From assembly GCA_018069465.1 (NCBI GenBank), contig JAGPUW010000006.1:124001-188000 (forward strand): a stretch of 64,000 bases of DNA. The letters are read 5' to 3'. The translations under genes and the position numbers were made by a program. The notes under the pieces are model-generated. The model worked only from the letters and a program-made list of their open reading frames with translations. It searched no databases and had not been told where the DNA came from. This document shows, piece after piece, positions 1-9,450 of this stretch. This DNA comes from Gammaproteobacteria bacterium (GTDB lineage Bacteria > Pseudomonadota > Gammaproteobacteria > Pseudomonadales > Porticoccaceae). Position 1 is the stretch's first letter. Each line of letters starts with the position of its first letter.

Positions 1-2
1 AG

Positions 3-698
3 CTGGCTAAGCTCGAAACACTGGCCCCGCAAAGCCCCGTTATATGGCAGTTGCAAATTGCCAGGGCCAGGCTCAAAGGCGATGAGCAGGCTGTGCTGGC
101 CATCTATGAGAACGCCTTTGGGCAGTTGCCCTCTACTGCGACGATGCTGGGCCTGGCTGGACAAAAACTAAGCCGTGGTGATACGAAGGGTGCCGGGGAC
201 TTATATCAACGTTGGGTTGTTGACAACCCGGAGGATGTCGCTGCCCGTATGGCTTTGGCGAACTTGCATATACAAGAAGATGATACAGCGTTGGCTATTG
301 CTCAGTATCAGCGGGTGCTGAGTTATGAAGCCAATCACCTTGTTGCATTAAATAACCTGGCCTGGTTTTTACGTGACAGTAATTCTCAGCAAGCCTTGGA
401 ATATGCCAGGCGAGCTGTGAAAATTGATGGCGAGGCTGCGGCCGTGCAAGACACTTTGGCCATGGCGCTGCTGGCCGATGGTCAACACAAAGAAGCGAAA
501 AATGCCATTGCCAAGGCTCTTGGCAAGACGCCGGATAATAGCTCGATGCGCTACCACCGCGTGTTGATCAATCTGGCAGCAGGCCAAAAGAGCAGTGCTG
601 TCAGTGAATTGCGGCGCTTGTTGAAAAGCGGGGATAAGTTTCCGGAAAGACAGGAGGCCGAGGCCTTGATGCAAGAGTTTTCATCGGAGGTTCAATGA
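3..698 (+). CDS. prsT: PEP-CTERM/XrtA system TPR-repeat protein PrsT, C-terminal part (gene starts before the window)
   Basis: The reading frame is open from base 3, so this is the 3' end of a longer gene. It encodes consecutive tetratricopeptide repeats with the usual A/L/Y spacing, for example the helices ending in YQRWVVDNPEDVAARMALAN and YQRVLSYEANHLVALNNLAW. It ends with the FPER-x-EAEALM tail that I associate with the PEP-CTERM TPR lipoprotein PrsT. The family is usually about 900 residues long with an N-terminal lipoprotein signal that would lie upstream of the window. It is thought to act in the periplasm in EPS assembly or exosortase-dependent sorting. The nearby prsK and prsR genes support the name. 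A generic TPR protein is the alternative. Confidence 0.75.
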   Translation: MAKLETLAPQSPVIWQLQIARARLKGDEQAVLAIYENAFGQLPSTATMLGLAGQKLSRGDTKGAGDLYQRWVVDNPEDVAARMALANLHIQEDDTALAIAQYQRVLSYEANHLVALNNLAWFLRDSNSQQALEYARRAVKIDGEAAAVQDTLAMALLADGQHKEAKNAIAKALGKTPDNSSMRYHRVLINLAAGQKSSAVSELRRLLKSGDKFPERQEAEALMQEFSSEVQ

Positions 699-914
699 AG
701 ACTGTAGAAAAGCCCTATTTGCTCAATTAGTGGTTATGGCTAATAAAGTTAATATTTCTTCGCAAAATTTCGGAACAAAGCGCCTGGCTCACTGTCAATT
801 AAATGCAGACGGGTGGTCGTTATTGCAGGCGAGATGTATGTTTGGCCGAGTAAGTAGGTCTTACGCCTGAATCTCTTTTAGATTTAACACCCGTTAATTG
901 CATGGACGCAGCAG

Positions 915-947
915 GGGCAAAGCAGTTTTGAGCTGCCCTTTCTTTCG
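915..947 (+). terminator. Possible hairpin terminator or attenuator before the acyltransferase gene
   Basis: GGGC at 915-918 and AGC at 921-923 can pair with GCT at 932-934 and GCCC at 935-938. The stem has a two-base bulge and an eight-base loop, and a T-rich stretch follows. It lies 217 bases after the prsT stop and 50 bases before the next start. It could end prsT transcription or attenuate the next gene. The stem is short, so the call is weak. Confidence 0.3.
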
Positions 948-996
948 TAACGTTCATGCTATACGTGTCTTAACTCTACTTATTTGAGGGTGGGTC

Positions 997-2127
997 GTGC
1001 CAATTAAATTAAAAGTCGCCCGTACAGAAAAAGAGCTCGATGATGTTTTTAAACTGCGTTATGACGTTTATGTGAGAGAGAGAGGTAAGTTCTCGGAAAA
1101 GCGAGCGACGAGTGATGGGCGTATCGTCGATCACTTTGATGCATTGCCAGGGGTTGCTAATGTCGTTGCCTATGATGGCGATGTGGCGGTAGCCTCATTT
1201 CGGGTCAACAAAGACTCAAGCGTGGGCTTGGTGCCGGAAAAATATTTTGATTTTTCTCGTGAGCGCAATACTATTGCGCAGTCTAGTTTTGGGTCTGATA
1301 TCACATGTATTGTTAGTTGCAGCATGCTGGCGATTCGCAAGCAATGGAGGCACCAGCGTAATGTGATTTTTGCGTTGTTTAAAACAGCAACGGCTGTAAT
1401 GCACGGATGGGGGGCGACTCATGTGTTTGGTGCGGCCAGTGCGGAAACCTTTTCGCTCTATGGTCGCCTGGGCGTTGTGGCTGTGGCTGAAGCTCAGTGG
1501 GTTGAGTCGGTTGGTGATAGCCTGGTGCCGGTGGTGGGACTCTTCGATAAGGTGTTTTCGTGGGCGTTTGGTCAACCTGTTTCTGGTAAGGGTGGTTTTT
1601 TGCTAGATAACTATTCTGCGCAATACGAGACTATCTTACTGTCGCCTGGCGAGGTGTTGTTTCATCAAAACGATGCCGCCGAGTATGCTTATTCAATAGA
1701 AAAAGGTGGGATTACCCTTTCTCGACAGGGGCCCGGCCAGGAAGATCTTGTTCTGGCGCAGCTGGGTTCGGGGGCGCTATTTGGTGAGTCTGCTGTTGAT
1801 GATGGGCTGCGTACAGCAAGGGCTACAGCTACGATGAATACTCAAGTCATCGCTATTGAACGCAGTTATCTACGGGCAAAAACCCTTAGTGACCCTCTGC
1901 AAATGGCGCAAGTGCAGCGTTCTGAAAAAACTATAGAAAGGGCTTCCCCGGTGCGAGCTTTAAGCACGGGTGAGGGACAGGGGGGTAGGCGAAATCTGGG
2001 ATCCTCTGAAGGGTTGCGGGAGCTTGAAGTGAATAGTACTTGTGGCGAGCTGGCGTATGGTGACGATATGAAGCGTTTTTTTCGTGCACCCTCCCGCGAA
2101 AATGGCGCGAGTATGAGCGCGCCATAG
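997..2127 (+). CDS. Exosortase-associated GNAT-type acyltransferase fused to a cyclic-nucleotide-binding domain
   Basis: The first ~200 residues resemble the N-acyl amino acid synthase/GNAT fold seen in PEP-CTERM-associated acyltransferases, with an early KLRYDVYVRERG block and a central ITCIVSCSMLAIRK segment. Residues ~211-295 form a cyclic-nucleotide-binding beta-roll. Its phosphate-binding cassette FGESAVDDGLRTARATA keeps the FGE and Arg positions, so nucleotide binding is plausible. The last ~80 residues are low-complexity. The start is GTG at 997 behind GAGGGTGGG. The plain family members I know are shorter and lack the nucleotide domain, so the fusion is unusual. It may couple acyl transfer in the EPS/PEP-CTERM pathway to cAMP or a similar signal; that is inference. 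The substrate is unknown. Confidence 0.7.
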   Translation: MPIKLKVARTEKELDDVFKLRYDVYVRERGKFSEKRATSDGRIVDHFDALPGVANVVAYDGDVAVASFRVNKDSSVGLVPEKYFDFSRERNTIAQSSFGSDITCIVSCSMLAIRKQWRHQRNVIFALFKTATAVMHGWGATHVFGAASAETFSLYGRLGVVAVAEAQWVESVGDSLVPVVGLFDKVFSWAFGQPVSGKGGFLLDNYSAQYETILLSPGEVLFHQNDAAEYAYSIEKGGITLSRQGPGQEDLVLAQLGSGALFGESAVDDGLRTARATATMNTQVIAIERSYLRAKTLSDPLQMAQVQRSEKTIERASPVRALSTGEGQGGRRNLGSSEGLRELEVNSTCGELAYGDDMKRFFRAPSRENGASMSAP

Positions 2128-2653
2128 TGGTTAAAGTGTATTCGTTTCGACTTAAGCCTGCGTTTCTGGTTGAGTAAAAGAGAGTTGCCCGTTTTGGGCA
2201 AGGCGTCGAATCTTATCTTCCTGGGTTCAGCCAAGCTCACTCAAACTAACTCACCGACTGCAAGGCGGGGCTGCTCAGTTCACTCATGGCTTTTCCCCAG
2301 CACTCATAGTTACTGAATCGTGAGTAATGTTGGTCTATAATGCCGCGCTCGTCCTGAGCGCTTCTGGCATATTTTAATTTTTTTGTTCAGTTAGCGCTTC
2401 GCTTTGAAAGCCTCAAGGGCGTTGTTGGTCACACCTTAGAATCAGACTTTTAAGGCGCGACCACTAATCAGGGATTGCGACCGCTAATCGCCATCCTGTT
2501 CGTGTTTTAAAAGCAGTTGTACGACAATCCTCTCCCCAGTTCTTGGTGAAAGGGTCTTGCATCATTGATGCAGAGTAACGGCAATTGCAGTCAACAAGTT
2601 GACGTCTATACGAGCAGGTGCATAGGAATGCGAGCGAACAAAGGATGAAGCAG
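2128..2653. other. Long non-coding leader region upstream of the sugar transferase gene
   Basis: No convincing gene is present in these 526 bases. A hairpin with GCGCTC at 2345-2350 and GAGCGC at 2356-2361 sits inside a longer imperfect inverted repeat, and a T-rich stretch begins about 10 bases after it. TGGCTTTTCCCCAGCA at 2287-2302 fits the GG-N10-GC spacing of a sigma-54 promoter, but such matches are common by chance. The length suggests a regulated leader or the remains of lost DNA. Confidence 0.4.
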
Positions 2654-4165
2654 ATGGAAAAGCTGGAAGCTGGATTGGTTGCTAAAACGGATTTCAATGA
2701 ACGCCCAGTAGAGCTGGGGGGGATTGGTGGCTTTACCTTGCCACGTGTCCGAGGTGTGACTGGAAAGTTCCGCCTGTTTGGCCACTATATCCATGTTCAA
2801 TTTATGCTGCTGGCTTTGGCTGAGCTTGCGCTTATTATTACTGTTAGCGCTGCAATCTATAATTATTTCATTATTGCTAGCATTGAGGGCGCACAGAACT
2901 CCGTTCTAGAATCGGGGGCTAAAATAGCCCTGATGGCTGTCGTCTTTGTGTTTTTTATGGTGGCTATGGGCCTATATGACACGCGTCAACGAGAGAGGTT
3001 GTCGGGTTTGGTTCTGCGCTTGATAGCGGCTCTGTTTTTAGCGGCTATGGCCATGAGTGTTCTCTATCGGTTTGTGCCATCACTCTCACTTGCGGACGGT
3101 TTGCTGAAGGCGAGTGCTCTCGCCTCGGTCGTTAGCCTGGCTTTAATCCGTGCTTTGTTTTATAAATTTATCGATGGTCGCGTATTGTTACGACGAGTTT
3201 TGGTCGTAGGTGCTGGAAAAAATGCGTTATTTATCGATAGGTTGCGCCGTAAAGCAGATATGCGGGGCTTCCACCTGGTGGGTTTTGTTGAGCAAGATTC
3301 CAATCAAGCTTCTCTGGTAGATCAGAGTCGTATCCTCAAATTTGACAAAAGCCTGTGCGCCTATGCCTTGGCCAATGATATTGATGAGATAGTCCTGGCC
3401 CTTGACGATCGTCGCCAGAGCCTGCCAACAGATGACCTGTTAAATTGCCGCATGAGTGGTATCGATATTACCGATACGCTCGATTTTTTCGAGCGAGAGA
3501 GCGCCCTGATACAGCTTGACCTTGTTCAGCCTAGCTGGCTTATACACTCGGGTGGATTCAAACGAAATTTTATTCGCACTAGTTTCAAGCGTAGCTTCGA
3601 TATTCTGGTCAGCGTCTCTCTTCTAGTTCTTAGCACACCCTTTATGCTGCTGACGGCCTTGGCGATATTGCTGGACAGTGGTGGCAAAGGGCCGATTTTT
3701 TACAGTCAGCAACGTGTTGGTCGCAATGGTCAGTGTTTTAATGTGCATAAATTTCGCAGCATGAAAACGGATGCTGAGGCGGATGGTGTAGCGCGTTGGG
3801 CCCAAAAGGAAGATCCAAGGGTTACGCGTGTCGGGTCTTTTATTCGTAAGTACCGGCTCGACGAACTGCCGCAATTGTGGAATGTTCTGGCGGGAGATAT
3901 GAGCTTGGTTGGCCCTCGGCCAGAGCGTCCTGAATTTGTGAAAGAGTTGTGTCAGGCCAATCCGCTTTACAAGGAGCGACATAGAGTGTGTCCGGGAATT
4001 ACGGGCTGGGCTCAGCTGTGCTATCCCTACGGCGCGTCGGCCGAAGATTCGATGTCAAAGCTTCAATATGATTTATATTATGTTAAGAATCACGGCCTCT
4101 TTCTCGACGCCTATACCTTAATTCAGACTGTTGAAGTTGTTCTGTTCAAAAAAGGTTCTCGCTGA
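2654..4165 (+). CDS. Initiating sugar-phosphate transferase of EPS synthesis, PEP-CTERM-associated (EpsB/WcaJ type)
   Basis: This polyprenyl-phosphate glycosyl-1-phosphate transferase should load the first sugar phosphate onto undecaprenyl phosphate at the inner membrane. About four or five membrane segments occupy roughly residues 40-165. A Rossmann-like CoA-binding-type region follows, starting at [11 protein letters not shown]. The C-terminal bacterial sugar transferase domain begins with the membrane helix after [11 protein letters not shown]. It carries the signature blocks [45 protein letters not shown] and [11 protein letters not shown] 2654 is preferred because AAAGG at 2640-2644 is well spaced from it. 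GTG 2618 and ATG 2645 are in frame but lack a good ribosome site. The family is the one associated with PEP-CTERM loci. Confidence 0.9.
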   Translation: MEKLEAGLVAKTDFNERPVELGGIGGFTLPRVRGVTGKFRLFGHYIHVQFMLLALAELALIITVSAAIYNYFIIASIEGAQNSVLESGAKIALMAVVFVFFMVAMGLYDTRQRERLSGLVLRLIAALFLAAMAMSVLYRFVPSLSLADGLLKASALASVVSLALIRALFYKFIDGRVLLRRVLVVGAGKNALFIDRLRRKADMRGFHLVGFVEQDSNQASLVDQSRILKFDKSLCAYALANDIDEIVLALDDRRQSLPTDDLLNCRMSGIDITDTLDFFERESALIQLDLVQPSWLIHSGGFKRNFIRTSFKRSFDILVSVSLLVLSTPFMLLTALAILLDSGGKGPIFYSQQRVGRNGQCFNVHKFRSMKTDAEADGVARWAQKEDPRVTRVGSFIRKYRLDELPQLWNVLAGDMSLVGPRPERPEFVKELCQANPLYKERHRVCPGITGWAQLCYPYGASAEDSMSKLQYDLYYVKNHGLFLDAYTLIQTVEVVLFKKGSR

Positions 4166-4195
4166 GGCTTTTTTATCTCATCTGGTCCCTACGGT

Positions 4196-5554
4196 TTAAT
4201 TAGCATTAAGCCCGTATTTTTCAAATAAACTGTAAAGCGTGGGGCGAGTGATGCCGAGCGCTTTTGCCGCCTCGGAAACATTATTGTCAGTGTGGCCGAG
4301 TGCTCGTTGAATAGCCTTGCGTTCGGCGTCTTCTCTGACGAGTTTAAGGTTAAGAGGCAGGGGTTCTTCGCACGCCTGCACCAATTGTAGGTCGTCGAGA
4401 GTGATTTGACTCCCCTCTGCCATAATCACTGCGCGTTTCAGTTTGCTTTCAATTTCACGCACATTACCCGGCCAGTCATAGCTTTCTATGGCGCTTAGGG
4501 CAGCCTTGTCAAAGCCGCGAATAGCCTTGTTGTATTCACGATTAAATCTGTCGAGGAAGGCTTTGGCGAGTATCAGTGGGTCGCCTTCGCGGTCTTTGAG
4601 CGGGGGGATATCAATCGCGATTTCGCTGATACGGTAGTAGAGATCTTCCCGAAACCGCCCTTCGTCGATATGTTGTGCCAGGTTTTGGTGTGTCGCACAG
4701 ATGATGCGTACATCAATGGGTATTTCCGTTCTGCCGCCGACACGCTCAATAACACGCTCCTGCAGAAAGCGCAGGAGCTTGGCCTGTAGTTCAAAGGGTA
4801 GGTCACCGATTTCATCGAGGAACAAGGTGCCGCCATCGGCAAGTTCGATTTTTCCGGGGGTTTGCTTGGCTGCGCCGGTAAAGGCTCCCTTTTCATAACC
4901 AAATAATTCGCTTTCCAGTAAATTGTCGGGGATGGCCGCGCAATTAATAGCGATGATTTTTTCTTTTGCGCGAGGGCTTAGGGCGTGTAGAGCTTGAGCA
5001 AATAGTTCTTTGCCCGTACCACTGGCGCCGAGTAATAAGGTCGTAATGTCGGAGGGGGCAATTTTTTCAATGGTTTGGCAAACTTTGAGCAACTGCGGGC
5101 TTGCGCCGATGATGCCTTCAAGTGGCATGGTTTGCTGAGCACATAGCAGTTGCTGGTTTTCCTGCTCCAGGGTCTTTACCCGGTAGGCGCGGTCTACAAC
5201 AAGTACCAGTATCTCAGGGTCGACAGGTTTTTGATAAAAATCGTAGGCACCGAGACCAATAGCTTTCACCGCATTGGTGCGATCATTATCACCGGTGACG
5301 ATAATGATTTTTGTTGTTGGTGCCATTGATAGTATTTGTTCAAGGGTGGCCAGACCTTCGGTGACACCGCCGGGATCCGGGGGTAGTCCGAGATCAAGCA
5401 GCACAACACCGGGTTGGTGGCGTCGGAATTGGCTAATAGCATCTGTCCTGTCACCGCTAATGGTGACTTCATAATCATCAAAGCACCAACGCATCTGGCT
5501 TTGTAAGCCCGGGTCATCTTCCACTATCAATAAGTGTTTGTTGGTTGCGTTCAA
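4196..5554 (-). CDS. prsR: PrsR, NtrC-type response regulator of the PEP-CTERM/EPS system
   Basis: Residues 1-120 are a receiver domain with phospho-acceptor Asp54 in VLLDLGLP, acidic residues at VEDD and Lys at YQKP. A sigma-54-interaction AAA+ domain follows, with Walker A GASGTGKE at 176-183, the sigma-54 contact motif GAFTGA at 223-228 and Walker B GTLFLDEIG at about 242-250. A Fis-type helix-turn-helix ends the protein, in NVSEAAKALGITRPTLYSLF. The GAFTGA loop means it should activate sigma-54 promoters. Its partner prsK lies immediately upstream, 18 bases away on the same strand. The known role of the family is control of EPS and PEP-CTERM genes. Confidence 0.93.
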   Translation of the reverse strand: MNATNKHLLIVEDDPGLQSQMRWCFDDYEVTISGDRTDAISQFRRHQPGVVLLDLGLPPDPGGVTEGLATLEQILSMAPTTKIIIVTGDNDRTNAVKAIGLGAYDFYQKPVDPEILVLVVDRAYRVKTLEQENQQLLCAQQTMPLEGIIGASPQLLKVCQTIEKIAPSDITTLLLGASGTGKELFAQALHALSPRAKEKIIAINCAAIPDNLLESELFGYEKGAFTGAAKQTPGKIELADGGTLFLDEIGDLPFELQAKLLRFLQERVIERVGGRTEIPIDVRIICATHQNLAQHIDEGRFREDLYYRISEIAIDIPPLKDREGDPLILAKAFLDRFNREYNKAIRGFDKAALSAIESYDWPGNVREIESKLKRAVIMAEGSQITLDDLQLVQACEEPLPLNLKLVREDAERKAIQRALGHTDNNVSEAAKALGITRPTLYSLFEKYGLNAN

Positions 5555-5572
5555 AGTTGGATTTCCCTGTGT

Positions 5573-7681
5573 TTATTTGTCACTTTCCGGACGAGGTATG
5601 GTGATGCGGAATAATGAACCCTTGCCGGGCGTGCTCTCTACGTCGATATTGCCACCAAGGGAGCGAATATATTCTCGACTCTCAAAGGCACCGATACCCA
5701 TGCCCGTTAAGCCTTTGGTTGAATCAAAGGGTTTGAATAAGCGCTGGTGGATAAACTCTTTATCCATGCCACAACCGTTATCTTCCACTTCGATGACGAC
5801 TTGCCCGGCGTGGTCGAAAAGGCGAACGATGATTTGTTCGGTATTTTCCGTGGCCTCCTGTGCGTTTTGTATGATATGGGAAAACACGGTAGAAAGTTGT
5901 TCCAAGTCGGCAAAAACGCTTTGAATCGGAGTGCGAATTTCCAGTTCAGGCGCTGGTAGTCGTGAGCTGTGGCTGGTGACCAGTTTGTTCAAAAGCTCTG
6001 TGAGGTCTATATCGGTGGGCTGAGAGCCCCTTAATCCACTTCTCATTTGCTCCATCAGGCCAGTCATACGGGCAACTGAGTTTTCGATGGTTGAGATGAC
6101 ATCATCGACGAAGGCGGGTTTGTGTTTGTGCTTTTCGGCGTTGGATACGATCAGCGACTGCTGTGCCAGAATGTTTTTTAAATCGTGGACAATGTAAGCC
6201 GAGAGGCGATTAAAGGCATCGAATTGGCGGGTTTGCAGTAGCGCCTGACCTGTTTGATATTGTGCGAGGTGACTGGCTGCCTGTAGTCCCGCTGTTTTTA
6301 ACAGGTCCCTGTCCTCCCAATTGAGAGATTGCTGTATCTCTGAATGTCTAATCAAGGCAAAGCCACAGAGCTCAGCATTAAAATCGAGAGGGATAATCAG
6401 CCATGCGCCCTCCATGGTCGTGAGCCAAGGAGGCAGTGTCAGGCCTGAATAAAGCGTAGGGTTCTGGCGAAACTCTTCAATATCGATGATCCAGGCATTG
6501 GTTTTTACAAAGCTTGTCATCGACTCTAGATCCGTGCCTCGGGTGAAGCCGGGTTCCGGCATATTCCAGTTGGCGAGTACGGTGTAAGCGCCGCTGTCCT
6601 GCTTAGCCCAGAGAATGCCGCCCTCGCTGCTGACCAGGCCGGCGATGGCGCGGATAATACGCTCGGGCACGGTGGTGTCACTGGCGGCGAGCGTGCGGGT
6701 AAATTTTAACCACTCCTCCCGGTAATCGTAGCGGTAGCTAAAAAAATGCTTGCTCAGCAGGACTCTTATCTGGGCTCGAATATTGCCCGAAAACAGCAGG
6801 ATAACTAACAGTACGCCGCTACCAACGAAAAAAGCGATTTGCACGGTGCCGCCCCAGGTGCCGCCGTAGTAGCGAATAAAATACCCAGCGCTCGCCATCG
6901 CTAGTAAATAAATGCCCGCGCCCATCACTGTAATCGAGTGAAATACCACATCGCGGGAAACGTGAATGCCTAGCTCCCATTTCGGGTTGCGAGCAATAGA
7001 TATAGCGATCAAGGGCACCGCGAGGCTGTTGACAAAGCCCCGTGCTGTCCACAGGTTTGGGTTCACCTGTTTGAACAGTAAAGCCTCCGAGTAGAGGAAG
7101 AAGTCATAGGCGAATATACCGGCGATACCCAGGCACAGGTATTTGATGGCCCAGCGGTCAGCCGGTTCGCTATAACGAAAGATTTGTTCGACCAGTAACA
7201 TGCCGGCGATGGCAATACTTATCCACACTAGCAGCGAGCTGTCCCGAGAAATTGACAGGGGCAGGGTTGTGTAGGCGGTGATCAAGGGCGCTATAAATAA
7301 CAAAATAATGGCTAGTGAAAAACCACCGAGAAAGAGCATTTTCCAGTTCGATGTTTGTAGCGTCGTCGCGTCGAGGGCCGCGCTATCTGTGTCGTGGTGA
7401 TTAACCGTTTTAAATAAGAACAGGCACCAGGCACTATCTTTTGCCAGCTCAAAAGCCTGCAGGAGCATGGGTGGAAATTGCATTGAAGGTAGTGTGGACG
7501 CTGCAGAAATGGCCGCCCACGCCGCCGTGCAGGCGGTGGCGAGAATCACCAGTGCTCCAAACTGACGGCCGCGCCAGGAAAAGACCAGTAAAACCAGTAG
7601 CCCAAAATAAGCGCTAAAGGCTACGAGGTAGCTGATAAATCCAATATTCAAGAGTACGTCCCTTAAGCTCAAGCGATACAA
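5573..7681 (-). CDS. prsK: PrsK, membrane sensor histidine kinase of the XrtA/PEP-CTERM system
   Basis: The N-terminal ~300 residues contain about eight to nine hydrophobic segments, the integral-membrane sensor of PrsK proteins. A GAF-like region spans about 330-475. The phospho-accepting His499 is in YIVHDLKNILAQ. The C-terminal ATPase domain shows the N box HIIQNAQEAT, the G1 box VEDNGCGMD and the G2 region GLTGMGIGAF. It ends with the usual GSLFRITIP strand. The length, 702 residues, fits the family. It should phosphorylate PrsR, which is encoded just downstream. Sensed signal is unknown. Confidence 0.93.
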   Translation of the reverse strand: MYRLSLRDVLLNIGFISYLVAFSAYFGLLVLLVFSWRGRQFGALVILATACTAAWAAISAASTLPSMQFPPMLLQAFELAKDSAWCLFLFKTVNHHDTDSAALDATTLQTSNWKMLFLGGFSLAIILLFIAPLITAYTTLPLSISRDSSLLVWISIAIAGMLLVEQIFRYSEPADRWAIKYLCLGIAGIFAYDFFLYSEALLFKQVNPNLWTARGFVNSLAVPLIAISIARNPKWELGIHVSRDVVFHSITVMGAGIYLLAMASAGYFIRYYGGTWGGTVQIAFFVGSGVLLVILLFSGNIRAQIRVLLSKHFFSYRYDYREEWLKFTRTLAASDTTVPERIIRAIAGLVSSEGGILWAKQDSGAYTVLANWNMPEPGFTRGTDLESMTSFVKTNAWIIDIEEFRQNPTLYSGLTLPPWLTTMEGAWLIIPLDFNAELCGFALIRHSEIQQSLNWEDRDLLKTAGLQAASHLAQYQTGQALLQTRQFDAFNRLSAYIVHDLKNILAQQSLIVSNAEKHKHKPAFVDDVISTIENSVARMTGLMEQMRSGLRGSQPTDIDLTELLNKLVTSHSSRLPAPELEIRTPIQSVFADLEQLSTVFSHIIQNAQEATENTEQIIVRLFDHAGQVVIEVEDNGCGMDKEFIHQRLFKPFDSTKGLTGMGIGAFESREYIRSLGGNIDVESTPGKGSLFRITIPRPESDK

Positions 7682-7789
7682 TGCGAGCTTAACAGCCTCG
7701 GTAGTGAGTACAAGTTAAAGGCATTGAAGAGCGCTCGGCTCGAGCCACTTTTTGCTGACTTGTTGGTGTTAGCAAACTGCGAGAGTCGT

Positions 7790-7795
7790 TATAAT
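7790..7795 (+). promoter_or_regulatory. Probable -10 element upstream of the UDP-sugar dehydrogenase gene
   Basis: A perfect TATAAT lies 62 bases before the ATG at 7857. No good -35 element is found at 16-18 bases. TTGGTG at 7763-7768 is the nearest, with a 21-base gap. The site is therefore supported mainly by the -10 hexamer. Confidence 0.35.
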
Positions 7796-7856
7796 CTCAG
7801 CGCGCTGATTTTGGTGCATTAAAAGGGAAGGTCGAGGTTTGAATTCAGGACAGATG

Positions 7857-9170
7857 ATGAAGAAAATTGCCGTGGTCGGTTTAGGCTATGTTGGTTTGCC
7901 ACTAGCCGTCGCTTTTGGCAAGCAGGTAGCGACGATTGGTTTTGATCTCGACCAGCACAAACTCGACAATTACCGCAAGGGTATCGATCCCACTGGTGAG
8001 GTGAGCGCAGATGCCTTAAACGCTGCCGCGCAATTAGAATTTACCAGTGACCCTGCTCGCCTCGCAGAAGCAGAGGCAATTATTGTCGCGGTGCCGACTC
8101 CCATCGATGAAGCCCGGCGGCCCGATTTAGGCCCGCTGGAAGGCGCATCCCGCACGGTGGGCGCCAATCTGTCACCGGGGACAATCGTCATTTTTGAATC
8201 CACCGTTTACCCCGGTTGTACAGAAGAAGTGTGCATCCCCATTCTCGAACAGCAATCGGGACTGGCCTGGTTGGGTGGGCCCAATGCCGATGGCCATGCT
8301 GGAAAACCGGGGTTTTTTGTGGGTTACTCGCCAGAGCGAATTAATCCGGGTGACAAAGTTCACCGCCTCGAAACGATTGTTAAAGTTGTTGCTGGCGATA
8401 CCCCGCAAACAACCGATAGTGTTGCTAGCCTCTACGAACGTGTGGTTGATGCTGGCGTCCACCGCGCGGCCAGCCTTAAGGTTGCCGAGGCGGCCAAGGT
8501 GATCGAAAATACCCAGCGGGATTTGAATATAGCGCTGATGAATGAGTTGGCGCTGATATTCCACAAACTCGATATCGACACCCTCGACGTGCTCGAAGCG
8601 GCTGGCAGTAAATGGAATTTTTTACCTTTCCGCCCGGGTCTGGTGGGGGGCCACTGCATCGGTGTCGATCCCTATTATCTGACCTATAAAGCAGAGGCGG
8701 CAGGGCACCATCCCCAGGTTATTCTCGCGGGGCGCCAAATTAATGATGGCATGGGTAAATACATCGCTGAGCAAACCGTAAAAGGCTTGATTAAAAATAA
8801 CCGCAAAGTCAATGGCGCTAAAGTCATCGTGCTGGGGCTTACGTTTAAAGAGGATTGTCCGGATCTGAGAAATTCCAGAGTCATCGATATTATTCATGAG
8901 CTGGAAACCTATTGTTGCGATGTATCTGTCCACGACCCCCTGGCCGACGGTGATGAAGCGCTTGCGGAGTACGGCGTCGAGTTAGTGGATTGGGAGCGCT
9001 TGCCCCAAGCCGATGCAGTGGTGCTGGCGGTTGCCCACCAAGCCTATAAAAGCAGAACCGTGGAAGATTTTTCCCGTCTGTTGGTGAGTGATGGTCTGCT
9101 TATCGATATAAAGTCCGTATTAGATCGAGAGGCTTATAGCGGTACGTCTTTGCAGTTATGGCGTCTTTAA
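7857..9170 (+). CDS. UDP-N-acetylhexosamine 6-dehydrogenase (TviB/WbpO-like nucleotide-sugar dehydrogenase)
   Basis: It oxidises a UDP-sugar at C6 to the uronic acid using two NAD+, supplying an acidic sugar for the polysaccharide. The N-terminal Rossmann motif is VVGLGYVG (G8, G10, G13). The middle domain contains YSPERINPGD and the catalytic block GGHCIGVDPYYL, with Cys near residue 267. The C-terminal UDP-binding domain has GLTFKEDCPDLRNSRV. This last pattern fits the VipA/TviB/WbpO branch better than UDP-glucose dehydrogenase, so UDP-GlcNAc or UDP-GalNAc is the likely substrate. ATG 7857 is chosen because AGGA at 7847-7850 is six bases before it. ATG 7854 is possible. It belongs to the EPS locus. 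Confidence 0.9.
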   Translation: MKKIAVVGLGYVGLPLAVAFGKQVATIGFDLDQHKLDNYRKGIDPTGEVSADALNAAAQLEFTSDPARLAEAEAIIVAVPTPIDEARRPDLGPLEGASRTVGANLSPGTIVIFESTVYPGCTEEVCIPILEQQSGLAWLGGPNADGHAGKPGFFVGYSPERINPGDKVHRLETIVKVVAGDTPQTTDSVASLYERVVDAGVHRAASLKVAEAAKVIENTQRDLNIALMNELALIFHKLDIDTLDVLEAAGSKWNFLPFRPGLVGGHCIGVDPYYLTYKAEAAGHHPQVILAGRQINDGMGKYIAEQTVKGLIKNNRKVNGAKVIVLGLTFKEDCPDLRNSRVIDIIHELETYCCDVSVHDPLADGDEALAEYGVELVDWERLPQADAVVLAVAHQAYKSRTVEDFSRLLVSDGLLIDIKSVLDREAYSGTSLQLWRL

Positions 9171-9450
9171 GGGCGTCGCTGGCCTGTTCTTATGCGGGTT
9201 TTCCTCCATAAAGAAAAAGAGTTTGCAAGTGGTAAGCTGGCTTTCTGAGACTTCTGAAACTTGCTTTCCGACGGGCGGGCGCAGTCGCGGGATAAACAGG
9301 CACAGGTGGTGGCGTTGCGGTGCTACACTTGCGCCTGAACAGGCTTTGCAGAGCGAGAGACAAGCGGATTGAGTTTCTTCTATGCTTGTCTGCATTTTCT
9401 AACACCAGTAGTTGAGGCTTTAAGCTTCTTTTTTGTCAGGGAGATATCGA

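Noticed and set aside
901-950. Possible c-di-GMP (GEMM-type) riboswitch before the acyltransferase
   Set aside because: GGACGCAGCAGGGGCAAAGC recalls parts of the GEMM core, but the conserved order and paired stems could not be fitted.
2633-2660. sigma-54 promoter at TTGGTGAAAGGGTCTTGCAT near 2543-2563
   Set aside because: GG and GC are 12 bases apart instead of 10, so spacing is wrong for sigma-54.
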